Positions 1 through 12,419 of a stretch of DNA of 64,000 nucleotides are shown here, in pieces. The notes beneath the pieces are model-generated. The model saw only the letters and a list, made by a program, of their open reading frames with translations. It was not told the DNA's origin and searched no databases. Position 1 is the first letter of the stretch; each line of letters opens with the position of its first letter. Source of the stretch: Lycorma delicatula (Eukaryota > Arthropoda > Insecta > Hemiptera > Fulgoridae); contig NC_134455.1 of assembly GCF_047948215.1 (NCBI RefSeq), forward strand, positions 105,790,495-105,854,494, in the 5' to 3' direction. Made by a program: the position numbers and the translations under genes.

Positions 1-265
1 TAGATGATTAGATCCTTTGTATATAGTGGTGTGATTTATGGTTGGTTTCCTATAAACTGCTGTTACTATAATGTTGTTTCCGTTTATTTCAATTTCAATG
101 TCCAAAAAGTGTACTTTCCTGTTAATTTCCATTTCAAACGTGAATTTTAAATTATTATTGTAGTTATTAAGTATATTTAAAATAGTCATATATTTTTCAT
201 TTGTAGTTGTATATGTGTGACCAATATCGTCTATATACCTAATCCACAACAATATTTGATGCTCG
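1..265 (-). pseudogene. Penelope-like element reverse transcriptase fragment
   Basis: Read on the minus strand from about 265 to 1, one open frame contains the catalytic box RYIDDI followed about 45 residues later by VHFLDIEIEING and then VYRKPT. The order YxDD, FLDxxI, VYRKPT is characteristic of Penelope-like reverse transcriptases. The frame runs off the left edge, so the C-terminal GIY-YIG endonuclease, if present, lies outside the window. Upstream (265-550) the palm motifs are no longer readable in one frame, although a stretch near 435 reads VLPM. This is therefore a decayed, edge-truncated copy. In this family the enzyme copies element RNA at a nicked target site. Confidence 0.8.
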
Positions 266-944
266 GAAAATTGTTATAAGAAAATTTTGTTTGGTATTTT
301 GGAGTGTTAAAATACTCGAAACTTCTTCTATTGTTATGCAGTTCTGATGGTATCAAGTTTTACGGGCATAGGTTGAATAGTATTTCTTATTTTAAGTAAT
401 ATGTATGTGTATTATTCCATTTACTTTCGTCATAGGCAGCACAGTGTCTTTATGTTTTATATATATATTTTCTATGCATTTAATACAATTAAAATAATGT
501 GATCGTAACCCCCATACAGGTTTTTTCTTGGGAATATATATTTTCTCCTCACCTTTAAAAAAAACTGTAACAACAAATTGTCAGAACTAGATAATAATAG
601 AAACTTTAGTATTGTGAATAGTTTTTAAGTACAATTAAAAAAATTTTTGTATGAAAATATAATGTAGCTATGAAATTATTTTGAAAAAGAGGAGTAGAGA
701 AATAATGAATAAATAAACAAAATTGTACAATCCATTTTTCAATATGGCTTAGGAATACGAGGAGGTACATATGATACTCATCCTGCTGACATATTTTCAG
801 TGCAAAGAATGATTATGAAAACAATTTTAAATAAAACCAGAGTCTATTCAATGAACCTAATGTTTAAATAATCCAAAGTCATGACAATAAGACATCATCA
901 AGTACTTTTATAAGTATAAAAATAATTTTAAGATGATCAACAAC

Positions 945-1690
945 ACATCCTGACCTACATAGGGAAAAACACCAAACTTGTGACTATCATGGTCGCCACA
1001 TCACCCACTACGATCCTATCCGTGACGGGCTTTACCGTCACTTTGACCACTGTCAGAATGCCACCGGTGTAAATGCCTTGGCAGACATTTCCATCAGAGT
1101 ATTTACACAACCTACTGTCGTCTTCATATGGACTTTTCCAACCACGACCACCTACCATAACTTACAACCCTCAACCATCAAATTAACCGATTCGCGGAAA
1201 CGTGATCCTGGCGTCTTCCTCCAACATCGAAGGTTTCACACAAAAACTCTTTCTATATCTAACTTCTATTAGACTATGCACTCAGATCATGTCTTGATCT
1301 AGTCTTTAAATACCAAAAATACTATCCTCATACCAACAAAAAAAGTGTTGATCGCAACAATAACAATTTTGTCCGACAATTCAACTACTCAAATTCTCTT
1401 GATTTACTTAGAAATAAAAATAGATAAAAGAAAAAAAACAGATTCACAAATTAATTAAATTTCTAATGAAAACATATCCAATCTCTCTCTACTCTGGTCC
1501 GCTTTCAGGAGCGAGATCTACACCCTCCTATCACTCCACTTTCATTCTCATCCTAACAGCGAATATTTCAGCTAACCGAGGCTCGATCTCAAAACGCCTA
1601 TCTTAGGAAAAGGCACCTATCTTGGCGAAGTAACCATCCAGGCAGGCCCCTAGCCTCCCGAGTTGAAATTCTATCTAGACATCTGTAACA
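945..1690. other. GC-richer unexplained stretch with a short minus-strand ORF
   Basis: Base composition is visibly less AT-rich than the flanks at 950-1260 and again at 1490-1690. On the minus strand, 1158-955 is open for 67 codons and contains CKYSDGNVCQG, with a stop just upstream of the ATG. A second minus-strand stretch near 1600 reads RFEIEPRLAEIFAVRMRMK. I do not recognise either. They may be remnants of an old mobile element or chance open frames. Confidence 0.2.
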
Positions 1691-1699
1691 GCATCTGAC

Positions 1700-3395
1700 C
1701 CCATCAACTTATATAACACAGTTTATAATACTAGAAGTAATTCAAATAAATGCTGCTGTTTTTTATCAGGTTTGATGTAATTCGAAAGCAACTAATTTAT
1801 ATTTGCTCTCAGTTTTGTGAGGTTTAATTACTTAACTTTTTTTATTATAAACGTGTAAAATTATAAATTATGTAAATAGAGTATATTCTCTTGTGTATTA
1901 TCCATTTGTTCAATTTTAATTACGTTGTCTACATTTCTTTTTCTTACATTAAAGATATGCTGGTAACAATAAATTTTGATGGCCATAAATAATATTGCAT
2001 TTTATATTACTGTATAACTGGAATTTTCTTATCACAACAAATCATCATATCGAAGATCTTTCAATTATCTGCAGCCAAGCGATGCATTTTTTGACTCCAA
2101 CTAAGTCCACAAGGCAGGATTAAGTTAACTAAGCAACAATAATTTTTACAATCTTTTTTTTTTCAAAATCAACCTTTGGGAAAAGATTTTCGTGATTAGA
2201 TTGTTTTTTTTTTTCCATTGCTATATATATATCATAGTATTGATATACAAATTATTACACTATCAGAAATACTTGGAAAGTTATACAAATTATAAAATGT
2301 ACAAACAATATCAAAACATTATGATATATTAATTTCAAATACTGTATAAGTCGTGATATTGCCGTTCGAACAATATAAACATATGACTAATGAATATTTT
2401 CAACCAAAATAATTATTTAATTTTTAGAAAATCATATAGAAGTAGAAACGAACTGAAAACTGAACACAAGGAGTTAAATGGAAAAACCAAAAGAAACAAG
2501 CAATATTTAGGGGCTGGAAAGGAACACCAAATCTAGAAGCAGTACTAAAGGGTTGTAAATGGACTTCCAAAGAAAGGAAAATATTAGAAATAAATTGTGA
2601 GAAGAAGATTCCATCATATATAAAATTAAGTTAAGGAAAAATAATGATTACAAAGGAATATTAAAATTAAATTATTTTATTTAAAATAAATATTAAGAAA
2701 TAATCTATACTCTGTTCTCTGTCCTATACGATCTTATTTGCTTCTCCGGGTAATATTAGAAATTACTGAATATATCAGAAAACTTTTTCACTATTAAATA
2801 TGAATTCGTTATGAGTGGCATAGATGATATAGGGATTAAATTATTCCACCTATCTATCCTATTCCCTTTTCTTTAATAACGTTCGGTATAACATGTAAAT
2901 AAAGATACGTAAATAAAAATATATTAAATCAATAAAAATGTGACAGGTTTTGACAAATATATATATATACCTGGGTTACCAAATGATCAACTAGACAGAC
3001 TAAACAAATAAGGTCTCGTAGTTAAACAAACACAGGATATACATTTAATGGAGAATTATTTTTCTTCGTATGTTATCCAAGTCTTCACATTGATATGATT
3101 TTTGTATTGACAACCAAACGTACACAAGCATATGGAATATCTTTTGAGATAAAATTACGTTAACTTTATTACAATCGATCGATGAATATATTTATGACTT
3201 TATTTTTATATTACAAGGAAAGTAATCTACAGTATTAAGTAAACACAGCTATTGCTAATACAAAGTAAATAAATAAATCAACAAGAAAAAATATTTAAAT
3301 TTAAAATAAACAGTTTTATATTAAAAGATTGTGTTATTTTTTCGGTTAACGATTAATTCAAAGGAATACTATTATTTTAATAATTATATTTTTAA
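1700..3395. other. AT-rich non-coding DNA
   Basis: Only short A/T runs and small AT microsatellites are seen. No motif, conserved domain or repeat shared with the rest of the window was recognised. Confidence 0.5.
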
Positions 3396-3404
3396 TTGAG
3401 TTAT

Positions 3405-3620
3405 ATGGGCATCGACTTCTAAGATCATTAGCTTTCGACATGTTCTTAAAAAAATAAATATTTTAAATCACCAAAAATATCGTTAGATGTAAGGACATAT
3501 AGGTTCCTTACATTTGAATAAAAATACAAACATATCCTTACAATTGAGAAATTTAAATAAAGCAGATACATAACACAAACGGGTGTAAAGTACCGTGACA
3601 TTTAATAAAACACAGAGATT
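3405..3620 (+). repeat. Interspersed repeat, copy A (pairs with 23595-23795)
   Basis: The segment starting GGGCATCGACTTCTAAGATC and followed by a CATTAGC block, a TGTTCTTA block and, about 170 bases later, ACGGGTGTAAAG is matched in the same order and orientation at 23595-23795. Two separate copies with conserved block order indicate an interspersed repeat. No coding capacity is seen, so it may be the untranslated region of a larger element. Confidence 0.5.
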
Positions 3621-3699
3621 AAAACTAAAACATTAAATATTCTTTCAAATAAAACACACAAAAACGTTTGATCAATAACATGTAGGTTGTGAGAATCCC

Positions 3700-4190
3700 A
3701 TTTTCAGGTGCAAAAGGCACAAATGAACTTGCAAATTACATATGGGTTGATGTGTGCCTACTTAGGCATTACATACTCATGCTGTGTGAGAAGGAGGGTT
3801 TTTAATGGGCCCCTGCTTCGACAGGAAACCCCATCCACCCAGTAGTACAGGTTGGTTGCAGATTTTCTCTCCTCCGACGTAAAAAAAAGTAGCCTTAAAA
3901 ACCGTTCATTATCTTAGTACTGAATTGGATGATCATCTATGGTCAAAAGAGGACTGCGAAGAGGAATTATTTTCCTACAGAAGCGTACACAACACGTTTT
4001 CTCTGAGTAAAATTTGATTCCGTTATTCTTTGCAACTTCATTGAGATCGTTTTTCGATACTGGATAACTTTTATGGCTTATAAAAGAACAGGACCTCAGC
4101 TTAAACCGAGGTTGTTGCACATTTTGGCAGCTTTCAACTTGGCTTCGTTTTGGAATAAGTACTTTTTTAAAAATAACTAAACATCAGGAA
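3700..4190. other. GC-richer stretch of unknown origin
   Basis: Around 3800-3870 the sequence is unusually GC-rich for the window, with TGGGCCCCTGCTTCGACAGG. A 68-codon minus-strand open frame at 4120-3914 has four cysteines, but I recognise no domain. It lies immediately upstream of the LINE end at 4198 and could be a remnant of an unrelated element. Confidence 0.2.
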
Positions 4191-4197
4191 AACATTT

Positions 4198-4621
4198 TTG
4201 AAAGGATATGTTTGGAGTGCAGAATTATATGTTCATCCAAGCGAAACTTGGACGAACGGAGTACCAGAGAAAAAAAGATTAGAAGCTTTTGAAATTTGGT
4301 GCTATAAGAGGATGTTAAAAATCAGGTGGATTGATAAAGTGACAAATAAAGAGGTGTTGCTGCAAATTGATGAAGAAAGAAGCATTTGGAGAAATATAGT
4401 TAAAAAAGAGACAAATTTATAGGCAAAATATTAAGGCATTCTAGAATAGTCACTCATTGAAGGGACATGTAGATGGGAAAAACTGTGCAGGCAGGCAACT
4501 TTGGAAAATGTAAAACAAATTGTTGGAGATGTAGGGGATATCCCGAAATGAAACGACTGGCACTAGATAGGGAATCTTGGAGAGCTGCATCAAACCAGTC
4601 AAATGACTGAAGAAAAAAAAA
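4198..4621 (+). mobile_element. LINE 3' end (unclassified clade), 5'-truncated
   Basis: A 74-codon open frame (4198-4419) contains SETWT followed by RLEAFEIWCYKRMLKI and a VTNKEVLLQI block, the C-terminal tail typical of many insect LINE reverse transcriptase ORFs. After a stop the same protein can be followed through frameshifts to VKQIVGDVG and ALDRESWRAASNQSND, then a stop and an A-run at 4611-4621. The terminal 240 bases match the better preserved copy at 24372-24619. This copy is 5'-truncated, as expected for incomplete target-primed reverse transcription. The exact clade cannot be set from the tail alone, and no clear target duplication was found. Confidence 0.75.
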
Positions 4622-4639
4622 AGATTCTTAAGTGGTTCA

Positions 4640-4735
4640 AGTAGCTTATTTGAATATTTAGCAGCTGCTGTGATTAGCGGGTGTTCCAGTTTCATAAACC
4701 CAGAGGTCTCAGGTTCGAGCTTACCTGAATGTTTT
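4640..4735 (+). repeat. Possible tRNA-like (SINE) remnant
   Basis: GGTCTCAGGTTCGAGC near 4707-4722 resembles a tRNA B box, with a weak A-box-like segment about 50 bases upstream. No tail or target duplication is evident. Confidence 0.3.
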
Positions 4736-5019
4736 TTTATAAATTACTTTTTTCTGTTTTTATGATTTTTTTAATATAGTACTTACAAAAATATTTATAA
4801 AAATCTGAATAAAAAACCAAATTAATTTCATGTTTGCTAAATACTTAATTTGAATATAATAATCATTATCCTAACAAACCCTATAAACATGTAGAAATAG
4901 AAGTCACATGGGATGAAGCCCTAACAATAGATAACAAACAAATCTTATTTTATAAAACTTGGAAGTAATTCAAATAAATAAGTTTATTTTAATTTTACCT
5001 GTTACAATTCCTAACCAGA

Positions 5020-5021
<2 letters not shown>

Positions 5022-5074
<53 letters not shown>
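5022..5074. repeat. (AT)n microsatellite
   Basis: About 26 consecutive AT units. Confidence 0.95.
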
Positions 5075-5079
<5 letters not shown>

Positions 5080-6050
5080 TTATTTTAACTTTTTCAACTT
5101 TTATAAAGTATAATTTGTTTTTTTTTTTTAGGTTAATAATTGTTGTATTCAAATAAAATAATAATCAATGAAAATGAAATACATATAGTTTTTCCAGATT
5201 CTTATAAAATATTATTATTATAAACACAATATAATAAATACTTATGAGTAATAATACAGACAATTTTTTTTTTTTTTTTAAATCACCTTAGCGCATTCGT
5301 TAGAAAAAAATAAAAGTTATAAAAAGGTTAACACGGAGATTCGAATTCGATAGTTCTTCATTTAAAGATTATAAGGCTCGCTATTAGGCTGTTACCGGGG
5401 CTGCTGCGGTAAATAAACTAATAAGCTACTTAAACCAACCGATAAAATTAAATAATTTTACTAAAAAAATGGAGCCAAGTTGGAAGCTCCCATTTTGTAT
5501 TTAAAGTAGGGACTCCCCTAATACCCCCTTGAAAAAATGCATAAATAAATTCCGTTGTAAACTGACCTCTACTCTTAGTAGTTTATGTAATACTATATAA
5601 TAATGCAGTCTACAGTAAAAAAGAAAATATATATTGTTATATTTATAATAAATAAATAATGTATCAAAAGTCGTTTCAAAATTTCAAATCAACATCTCAG
5701 TATTTAAACTTATTTCTGCTTAGAAATTTAATGAAACGTATATATGTTGTATAATGGCCACATAACAAACATTTTTTATTTTATTTTATTATACAGTATA
5801 TGGTAGCACATGCGTAAGAAGTAGTATATCATTTAATTTTTTTAATAATATATATTTAAAATGATACGGAGTGTGCTGAATATTACCGCAGAGCCAAGGG
5901 GGAATTTAAAAGTAAGTAGGCATACAAACACTAACCCTCTTAACTGACCGATCGGCACATTTATAATATTATTCACTTTTTTTATGATTAATTCATCACA
6001 TATGCTTGGAAGCTTGTGCGTGGGAATATGAAATTGAAATTTCTGTAACT
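5080..6050. other. AT-rich non-coding DNA
   Basis: No coding motif was recognised. A short patch at 5330-5400 has GATTCGAATTCG, which is weakly B-box-like on the minus strand, but nothing else supports a tRNA or SINE there. Confidence 0.4.
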
Positions 6051-6054
6051 AATG

Positions 6055-6135
6055 AAGAATGTCATACCTGAACCGGAGGATTCGAACCCAGGATCTGCAG
6101 ATGAATGGCCGAGGCTACTACCATTTCGATAATCT
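6055..6135 (-). repeat. tRNA-derived SINE head, minus strand
   Basis: On the minus strand the sequence reads an A-box-like AATGGTAGTAGCC and, about 30 bases on, GGGTTCGAATCCTCC, a near-canonical B box, followed by GGTTCAGG. The spacing suits an internal RNA polymerase III promoter. No full cloverleaf is apparent, so a SINE head or tRNA relic is more likely than a working tRNA. Confidence 0.5.
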
Positions 6136-6935
6136 AATTGACTTATGTTTGGAACTGATGTAAACTAACCGTTTCACCACAAAGTTGGGTTAATAAAACC
6201 ATTTCTACCGTAGCTTACATATTTCTATGTGGATCGTCTGCCTTCCGAAAAAACGAAGTATTAGAAGCGTAGATTAATAACAATAACAGTGAGTATTTCA
6301 CAACTTTATTTCGTATATTTATTTTATCAACAGTGTTATCTTATGTATAATTTAATAATTCTGAGAAAAGCAACTCTACTAATTTTCTAAGATACTACAT
6401 AATTATTAATAACTTGAGCAAACCATTTGTTTAGAAAAATGGACTTTATGTTTACATATAAATTTTATCTTCATTTATAGACTGTGTAAAGTTGGTAACA
6501 CATAATGAAGCAGACCAGACAGGCAAGGTTTCAAACATCCATAATCATTCCCTATTATTAAATGATTAAAATCAATGAATTAATATTTTGTTTAATTTAG
6601 GAACATTAAAGATTAAAATATTCATAAATTATTTTTCAAGGGTAAGCAAAATCCTTAATGTTAAAGCGCTTCGGAATCCCCTTGCCAACCAACCTTACAA
6701 ATCTCTCTTCAATCAATGAAAATTGTAATATTATGCTACTCCTTTTTTTCTTTTACAAAACTTCTATTTTCAGTCGGATAGAAAGCTCAATCATATCATG
6801 GAATTCTGAGTTCCATGCACGATAAAATTATGAAATTATACAATAAGCCTAGAATAAAATGACTATTTAAGAAAAAATAATAATTTAAATCTTTACATAT
6901 AAATCAAATTTTTATTTTACTGTTTTTTGTAGTAA

Positions 6936-7735
6936 GAATGTGTTCTGATACTAAGTCGAGAATTACTCAAGGCTCAGTGTTAGGACATGTTTTATATTCC
7001 ATCTTCACAGCGGACCTTCCGATACTGGACTATGTCACTGTCAGTTCACTTGCCGATGATACGGCTATCCTGGCTGTCGATGTTGAACCAACTCTAGCTT
7101 CAAGTAAACAACAATCTGAATTGGACCAAATCAACGGATAGCTAACTAGGTAGAAGATTAAGGCTAATCACGCGAAGTCGAGTCATGTGACATTCGCATT
7201 GAAGAAAGGAGACTGTCCACGGGTCCATCTCGATGGTGTTTTCATACCTTATGCCAAAAGAATACGGTACCTTGTTCTTCATCTTGATCGTTGGTCTTTC
7301 CTTACATGAAGGAAAGACCACGTAAGTGAAAAGAGAACACAAATAAATATTAAGTTTAAGGAAAAAGACGTTTCCAAGTTGCTGAACAGAAGATCACATC
7401 AATCGCTCATTAAGCAGTTATTGTACACGACTACTCTGAAACCGATTTGGAGCTTTTGGATCCAGGTTTAAAGTACTGCTAGCAGCAGCAGCAGCAGTAT
7501 CGAGATAACGATTGATTCTAAAACAAATTACTGAGGAGCATAAGAGTGCTGCCATGGTTCGCAGGAAACATTGAGATCCACGAATATCTGGGTTTACTGT
7601 ACGTTCGAGAAGAAATACAGAGATTCTTTGCAAAGAATAAACTGCGACTAACAATCCCTTGAATTATTTATCTATTAACTTTCTAGACAGTTGTGAAGAT
7701 GTTAGAAAGCTAAAGCAACTCCTTGTTGACTTTAT
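6936..7735 (+). pseudogene. Jockey-clade LINE, C-terminal half of reverse transcriptase
   Basis: An open frame from 6938 shows ITQGSVLGHVLYSIFTADLP and, some 30 residues on, SLADDTAILAVD, the catalytic palm motif (usually FADDT) of Jockey-type enzymes. After a stop at 7139 the protein continues through several frame changes: LTRWKIKANHAKSSHVTFAL, VHLDGVFIPYAKR, LLYTTTLKPIW and finally NFLDSCEDVRKLKQLL before a stop near 7729. The N-terminal part, including the endonuclease and palm block A, is absent, so the copy is 5'-truncated and dead. The T-rich tract from about 7800 may be 3' flank or untranslated region. Confidence 0.85.
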
Positions 7736-7739
7736 GTGA

Positions 7740-9675
7740 TTTGAGTTTGAGCTGCATCAACTGAGTGTTATCCATCAATTCATTACTTCACTTCGTTCAA
7801 TTTTATTTATTATTTTTTTCGTTATTAATTCTATTTTTTTTTTCTTTTAGTGTTTCATCTTATATATTAATCCTTTGATTGTTTTTGTTTTGAGTTGAGC
7901 TACCAATGTTCTCTGACTTAACTTTATGTGTGCACATTGAATGTTCTGTATAGGATATTAGTATGTACTTTTTGAGGAGCTTTGATGGAAGCCTCTCTGC
8001 ATGTAATTGTATATGATCATATTTACATATAATTTAACGGTTTCTTTAATATTTTAATCGACTGTAAATTTTATTTTGAAACAAAAAACAGTATCATTTG
8101 CAGTTATACAGATGTAATTTTATAATTCAGAAGTTTTTTAAACGAAACGATTTAAATTTGTTTTCAATTACGAATAAAATAGGTAGAAACACTGTTTTTA
8201 AATTTCAAACTGAGTTTTTTCCTCACCAAATCTAGAAGAACAATTTTTTATTATCGAATACGGTTTAAAAAAATTTTAAGGAGAAAAAAATTAAATGAGA
8301 CAATTTGGTTTGCATAAGTAAATAAATAAATTATTCCATAAAAGAAAAATAATACTATAAGATAAACTGTAGCACGCAAACTGTATCTGATAGCTGAAAT
8401 AACAAAGTGACAGGTTTTTTTTGTTTATATGTATTAAATATAATATAAAACCTATTATATTTATTTTTTCCAGAAATTTTACATTTTTTGAATAAATAAT
8501 TTTACAAAATTTCTTATATTTAAAAAATGAAGTTTTTTAAATAAATATAGTTAAAAAACAACAATTTCAAATTAAAGACTATCTTATGAAAATTAAATGA
8601 CATGATTTATGAATGAAATGATTTACTTCGTCACTTGAGTGAAATGAACGTAGAATTATCAGTAAATCTTTCAATTATTATTCTGTTTGATTTAGTTATT
8701 TTACTACTCTTTCGAGATATAATACATCAAAAATTAAACAATAAATAAAAGATTTTGTTACTTACATGTAATAAAAGCGGAGAAGTAGAAACACGTAAAG
8801 TACATACGTAAGAACAAAATAAATGTGTGTCAATAACACTCTGTAATCTGTGTTCAGACTGTAGGCGTTTAATAAATATAAATGTCTATATAATATATGG
8901 TAACTAGTTGTCCTTGACCTCGATATAATGCTTACTCACATGTTTCCATCAGTTATCTCAATAATACCTTTTTTTACGAATAAATATAATCTATTCTAAC
9001 ATATAATAGTACTTTAAAATTTAATTATACTTTACAACGTGTAACAGTTTTTGTGCTGGGTCGTGTGCAATTCTAAGAAAGATAATGAATATCACATCTT
9101 GTTTTAATTAAAAAATTACTAGTCATCTCTAGACACACATTATCTTAAACCAAACAGAAAAGTCAAGGAGATTATTTGAAATGCCGCAACCATTCAAGTA
9201 ATGCGTGGATATCCTTTTTGAGGGCGTTTTCAAAACAAAAAATATATATTTCAAAAAATTCAACAGGAAAGGCGTTTTATAAATTGTAATAATTATTTAA
9301 AATACAATACAGATATGTATATCAACAAATAACACAGTTGTAAGATCTAATCAGTTATCACATAAGATCATAGTTATAACAATCTAATTAATAACTGGAT
9401 AGCACGTGGTTTAATAATCATAATGCTGGCTTATAATTCAGTATCTCTAGGAGGAATTCACTTTCCCCTTAGTGTCCGTCATTTTTTCAAATTTTTTTTT
9501 TATTTTTGTGATAAAAATATGTATTCTATGTAACATATTCTAAAAGTAATTATAAAAATATTCCCTATTCTAGAAATGATTAAAAAAAACTTAAGTATCT
9601 AATTACGTAACTATTAATTAATATTAACAGAATCACAAGCAGTACGTATTTCTTTATTATTTAATATTATATATA

Positions 9676-9721
<46 letters not shown>

Positions 9722-11080
9722 TAATTAGAATTATTTAAAGTAAAATTTATTTTTATTTAATGTAAATTAAAATATTTTAAATTTACGACCTATTCAATTA
9801 TTGCTATTTTTTACTTCTGTTCACTGAACTATTATTACTTTTTTCCACGTTATGTGGTTACTTGGGACTTAAAGTTATGTAATACGTTGAGCACAAAGTT
9901 CCTCGTTTAGTGACATGAAGAAAAGAAATATACTGCGTTGAATTTTTTTTCTAAATAATTCACTGCCTAAAGTTTGTGAGTGGTTGAAACTATATAAAAA
10001 TTTGTTGCATCTGAAAAAAAATTATATTAAAATATTATTTTCAGTTTTTATTAAATTATTAATTTTATGTATGATTTTTTTTACTCATATTATAATAATT
10101 CAATATTACATGACGCATCTGATAAATGTTTGTTAAATTAATCTACATACTAGATAAATTAAAGATAAAATTTTGTTACACAAAATAATTTCCGATTAGT
10201 TTGAAGCTTAACAGCTAGAATCTTAAATAAAATATGAATCGAATGCGATCTTAATTTACTTTCCGATCACTTTTTAATCAATTATACAATTTCATTTCAT
10301 TACTGGAATATTCTTCAAAAAGAAAAACACTGAGGAAAGAGTAAAGAAAAAAGCTCTTTTTGACCTAATTCTATTCAACGCCGACGTGTGACGCACAATA
10401 TAACTCATTGTTATAATCCAGTAATCATGATGAACTTTCATATAAACTCATTGTTGTGGTGTTTAGCTGCACAACGAGGGAAGCTATCTGATTAGGCTTG
10501 GATGAACTGCTCTTTGTTCGAATGTTTGTGAAATGCGTGCGCTTTCATATACAAGTACGGGCACTCGTAAGACCACAGGAAGCACTCCATGCAGCTTTGG
10601 ACGGGCCTTGACAGCTTCCTGAATGACATTACGATTTTCAGTCAAATCAATGAACTTGTGTTTTTTTTAACTGCCAACTTAACTATAACAAATATAAATT
10701 CCCGTATCAAGAGGGCTTTTTTTATTCATTATAATGATTACCGAAATAAGATTTAAGCGCCAAAATTTTTAAATTTCAAACTAAAAAATGATTAATTTTG
10801 GGCTTTTTTACTTTGGAAACAATCTTAAAAAAAATTTTTAATAAAACGTGATATTTAACAAAACAACGACAAACAATTAAATATTTTTTTGTTAAATATT
10901 GAAAAAAATAAGTAAAACTAATAATAGTAATGAAAAAAATTCCTTTTTATTTTGAATTCAAAGTATATAACAGGAACCAAAACTACTTAAATGTTAATTT
11001 CCCTTAAAGTGACAAAGATAACAAATTTTTGATAATGAAAATTAAGATTTACAGCCAAAAAAATTTAAAACAATCATAAA
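7740..11080. other. AT-rich DNA without recognisable genes
   Basis: The region is dominated by A/T runs. The only less AT-rich patch is about 10380-10630; it contains no readable domain in any frame. Confidence 0.4.
9676..9720. repeat. (TA)n microsatellite
   Basis: A run of TA units with one interruption. Confidence 0.9.
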
Positions 11081-11514
11081 AGTTAAAAAAATACGACTGC
11101 CAAAATGTAAAGATAAACATTTTTTTAAATAAATAAATTTAACTAAAAACCACAACAAATCGAATTAAAAAAAAGAAAACAAGGTATGGGAATAAAAGAC
11201 TACGTAGTATTTATTTAATTAAATAAAATAATTGGTGACCAATCTACTTTCAGTCAGTTTTAATATTTTTAAATATATTTTTCATGTTGTAGAAATAGGT
11301 AACAAGGGATATAGAAAACAGGCATTAAGGGGTAAAGTGAATAAAAAGAAGTTGAAGCTATCACTACGGTATTTTTAAATTGTAACTGCATTTAGTAGGA
11401 ATAAAACTAAGTTACAACTACCCCCTGTAGTTACAACTCCGTTTTTCCGAAAAAGAAAATAACTTTATTTTGATGGGAATAAAGTGAAGATGAAAATACT
11501 TAAGTGTACTTACA

Positions 11515-11697
11515 GCCGGCCTTCGTGGCGCGAGTGGTAGCGTCTCAGCCTTTCATCAGAAGGTCCCAGATTCGAATCCTGATCAGGCGTGGCATTTTTC
11601 ATACCCTACAAAAATCGTCATCCATCTCATCCTCTGAAGCAATACATGAACGGTGGTCCCGGAGGTTAAAAAAAGTAAATAAATCAAAAAAAGTGTA
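11515..11697 (+). repeat. tRNA-derived SINE, family 1
   Basis: It begins GCCGGCCTTCGTGGCGCGAG. The A box TGGCGCGAGTGGTAGCG and B box AGATTCGAATCCTG are spaced as in a tRNA promoter, followed by a body with GGCATTTTTCATA, TCATCCTCTGAAGCAATAC and CGGTGGTCCCGGAGG, and an A-rich tail. The same head, body and tail occur at 38631 (+) and 58833 (-). Transcription would be by RNA polymerase III, and mobility would depend on a LINE partner. Confidence 0.85.
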
Positions 11698-12419
11698 ATT
11701 ACAACTTCATTATTTCGCAGTCTGAGATAGTTAGACTCACTCCACTTATCAGTAGTGTTTGACATGGAAATACTTCCTGACACTTTAGTAAAAAGTGGAT
11801 TTTTTTTCACCCATTATTAATAAAAACATTTTTTCCAATATTTAAGTTTGACTTTTTGTTTTTCTTTGATTTTTATCCGTTTTCTTTTTTATTTTGGTTT
11901 TCATTTTTGTACTAACGAAGAGTTGGGAAAATTTTTAATTTTTTTTTCCTCTTTAGTTAAAATAAAATACAACCTAAAATGTTTTCCTTTATCAAAAAAT
12001 AAATAAATAAAATATTTAACCAGTTTGTGCATATGCGGATGCACCTACACTGTAAAAACCATTCAGTACACTGCACTTATACGTGCATTCACTATATGTA
12101 AATTCATACGCACATACATAAGTTCCTATTTACATGTTATTATTATCATGTCATTTTAAAATGTTTTGTTATTTATTTTGATACGTCTTAATTAAATTTT
12201 TAAAGGAACTTCGAGGGAAGGGAAAGGACATAAAGTGAAAAGTACGAGTTTCAAAAATACAAAATATACAACGATTGAAAAAATTAAATAAATATGCATT
12301 TAATAAAAATTCTGTCCTTTCTTGACGTTCGTTCGCCTCGAATTTTTATTCCTTTATCTTCATTTTCCTGTTCATTATATTCACCATTTTCGTCGTCGTC
12401 TTCTACTACCCCGTTATTA

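Noticed and set aside
4959..5156. Open frames on both strands with alternating Ile-Tyr residues
   Set aside because: They translate an (AT)n microsatellite and have no coding support.
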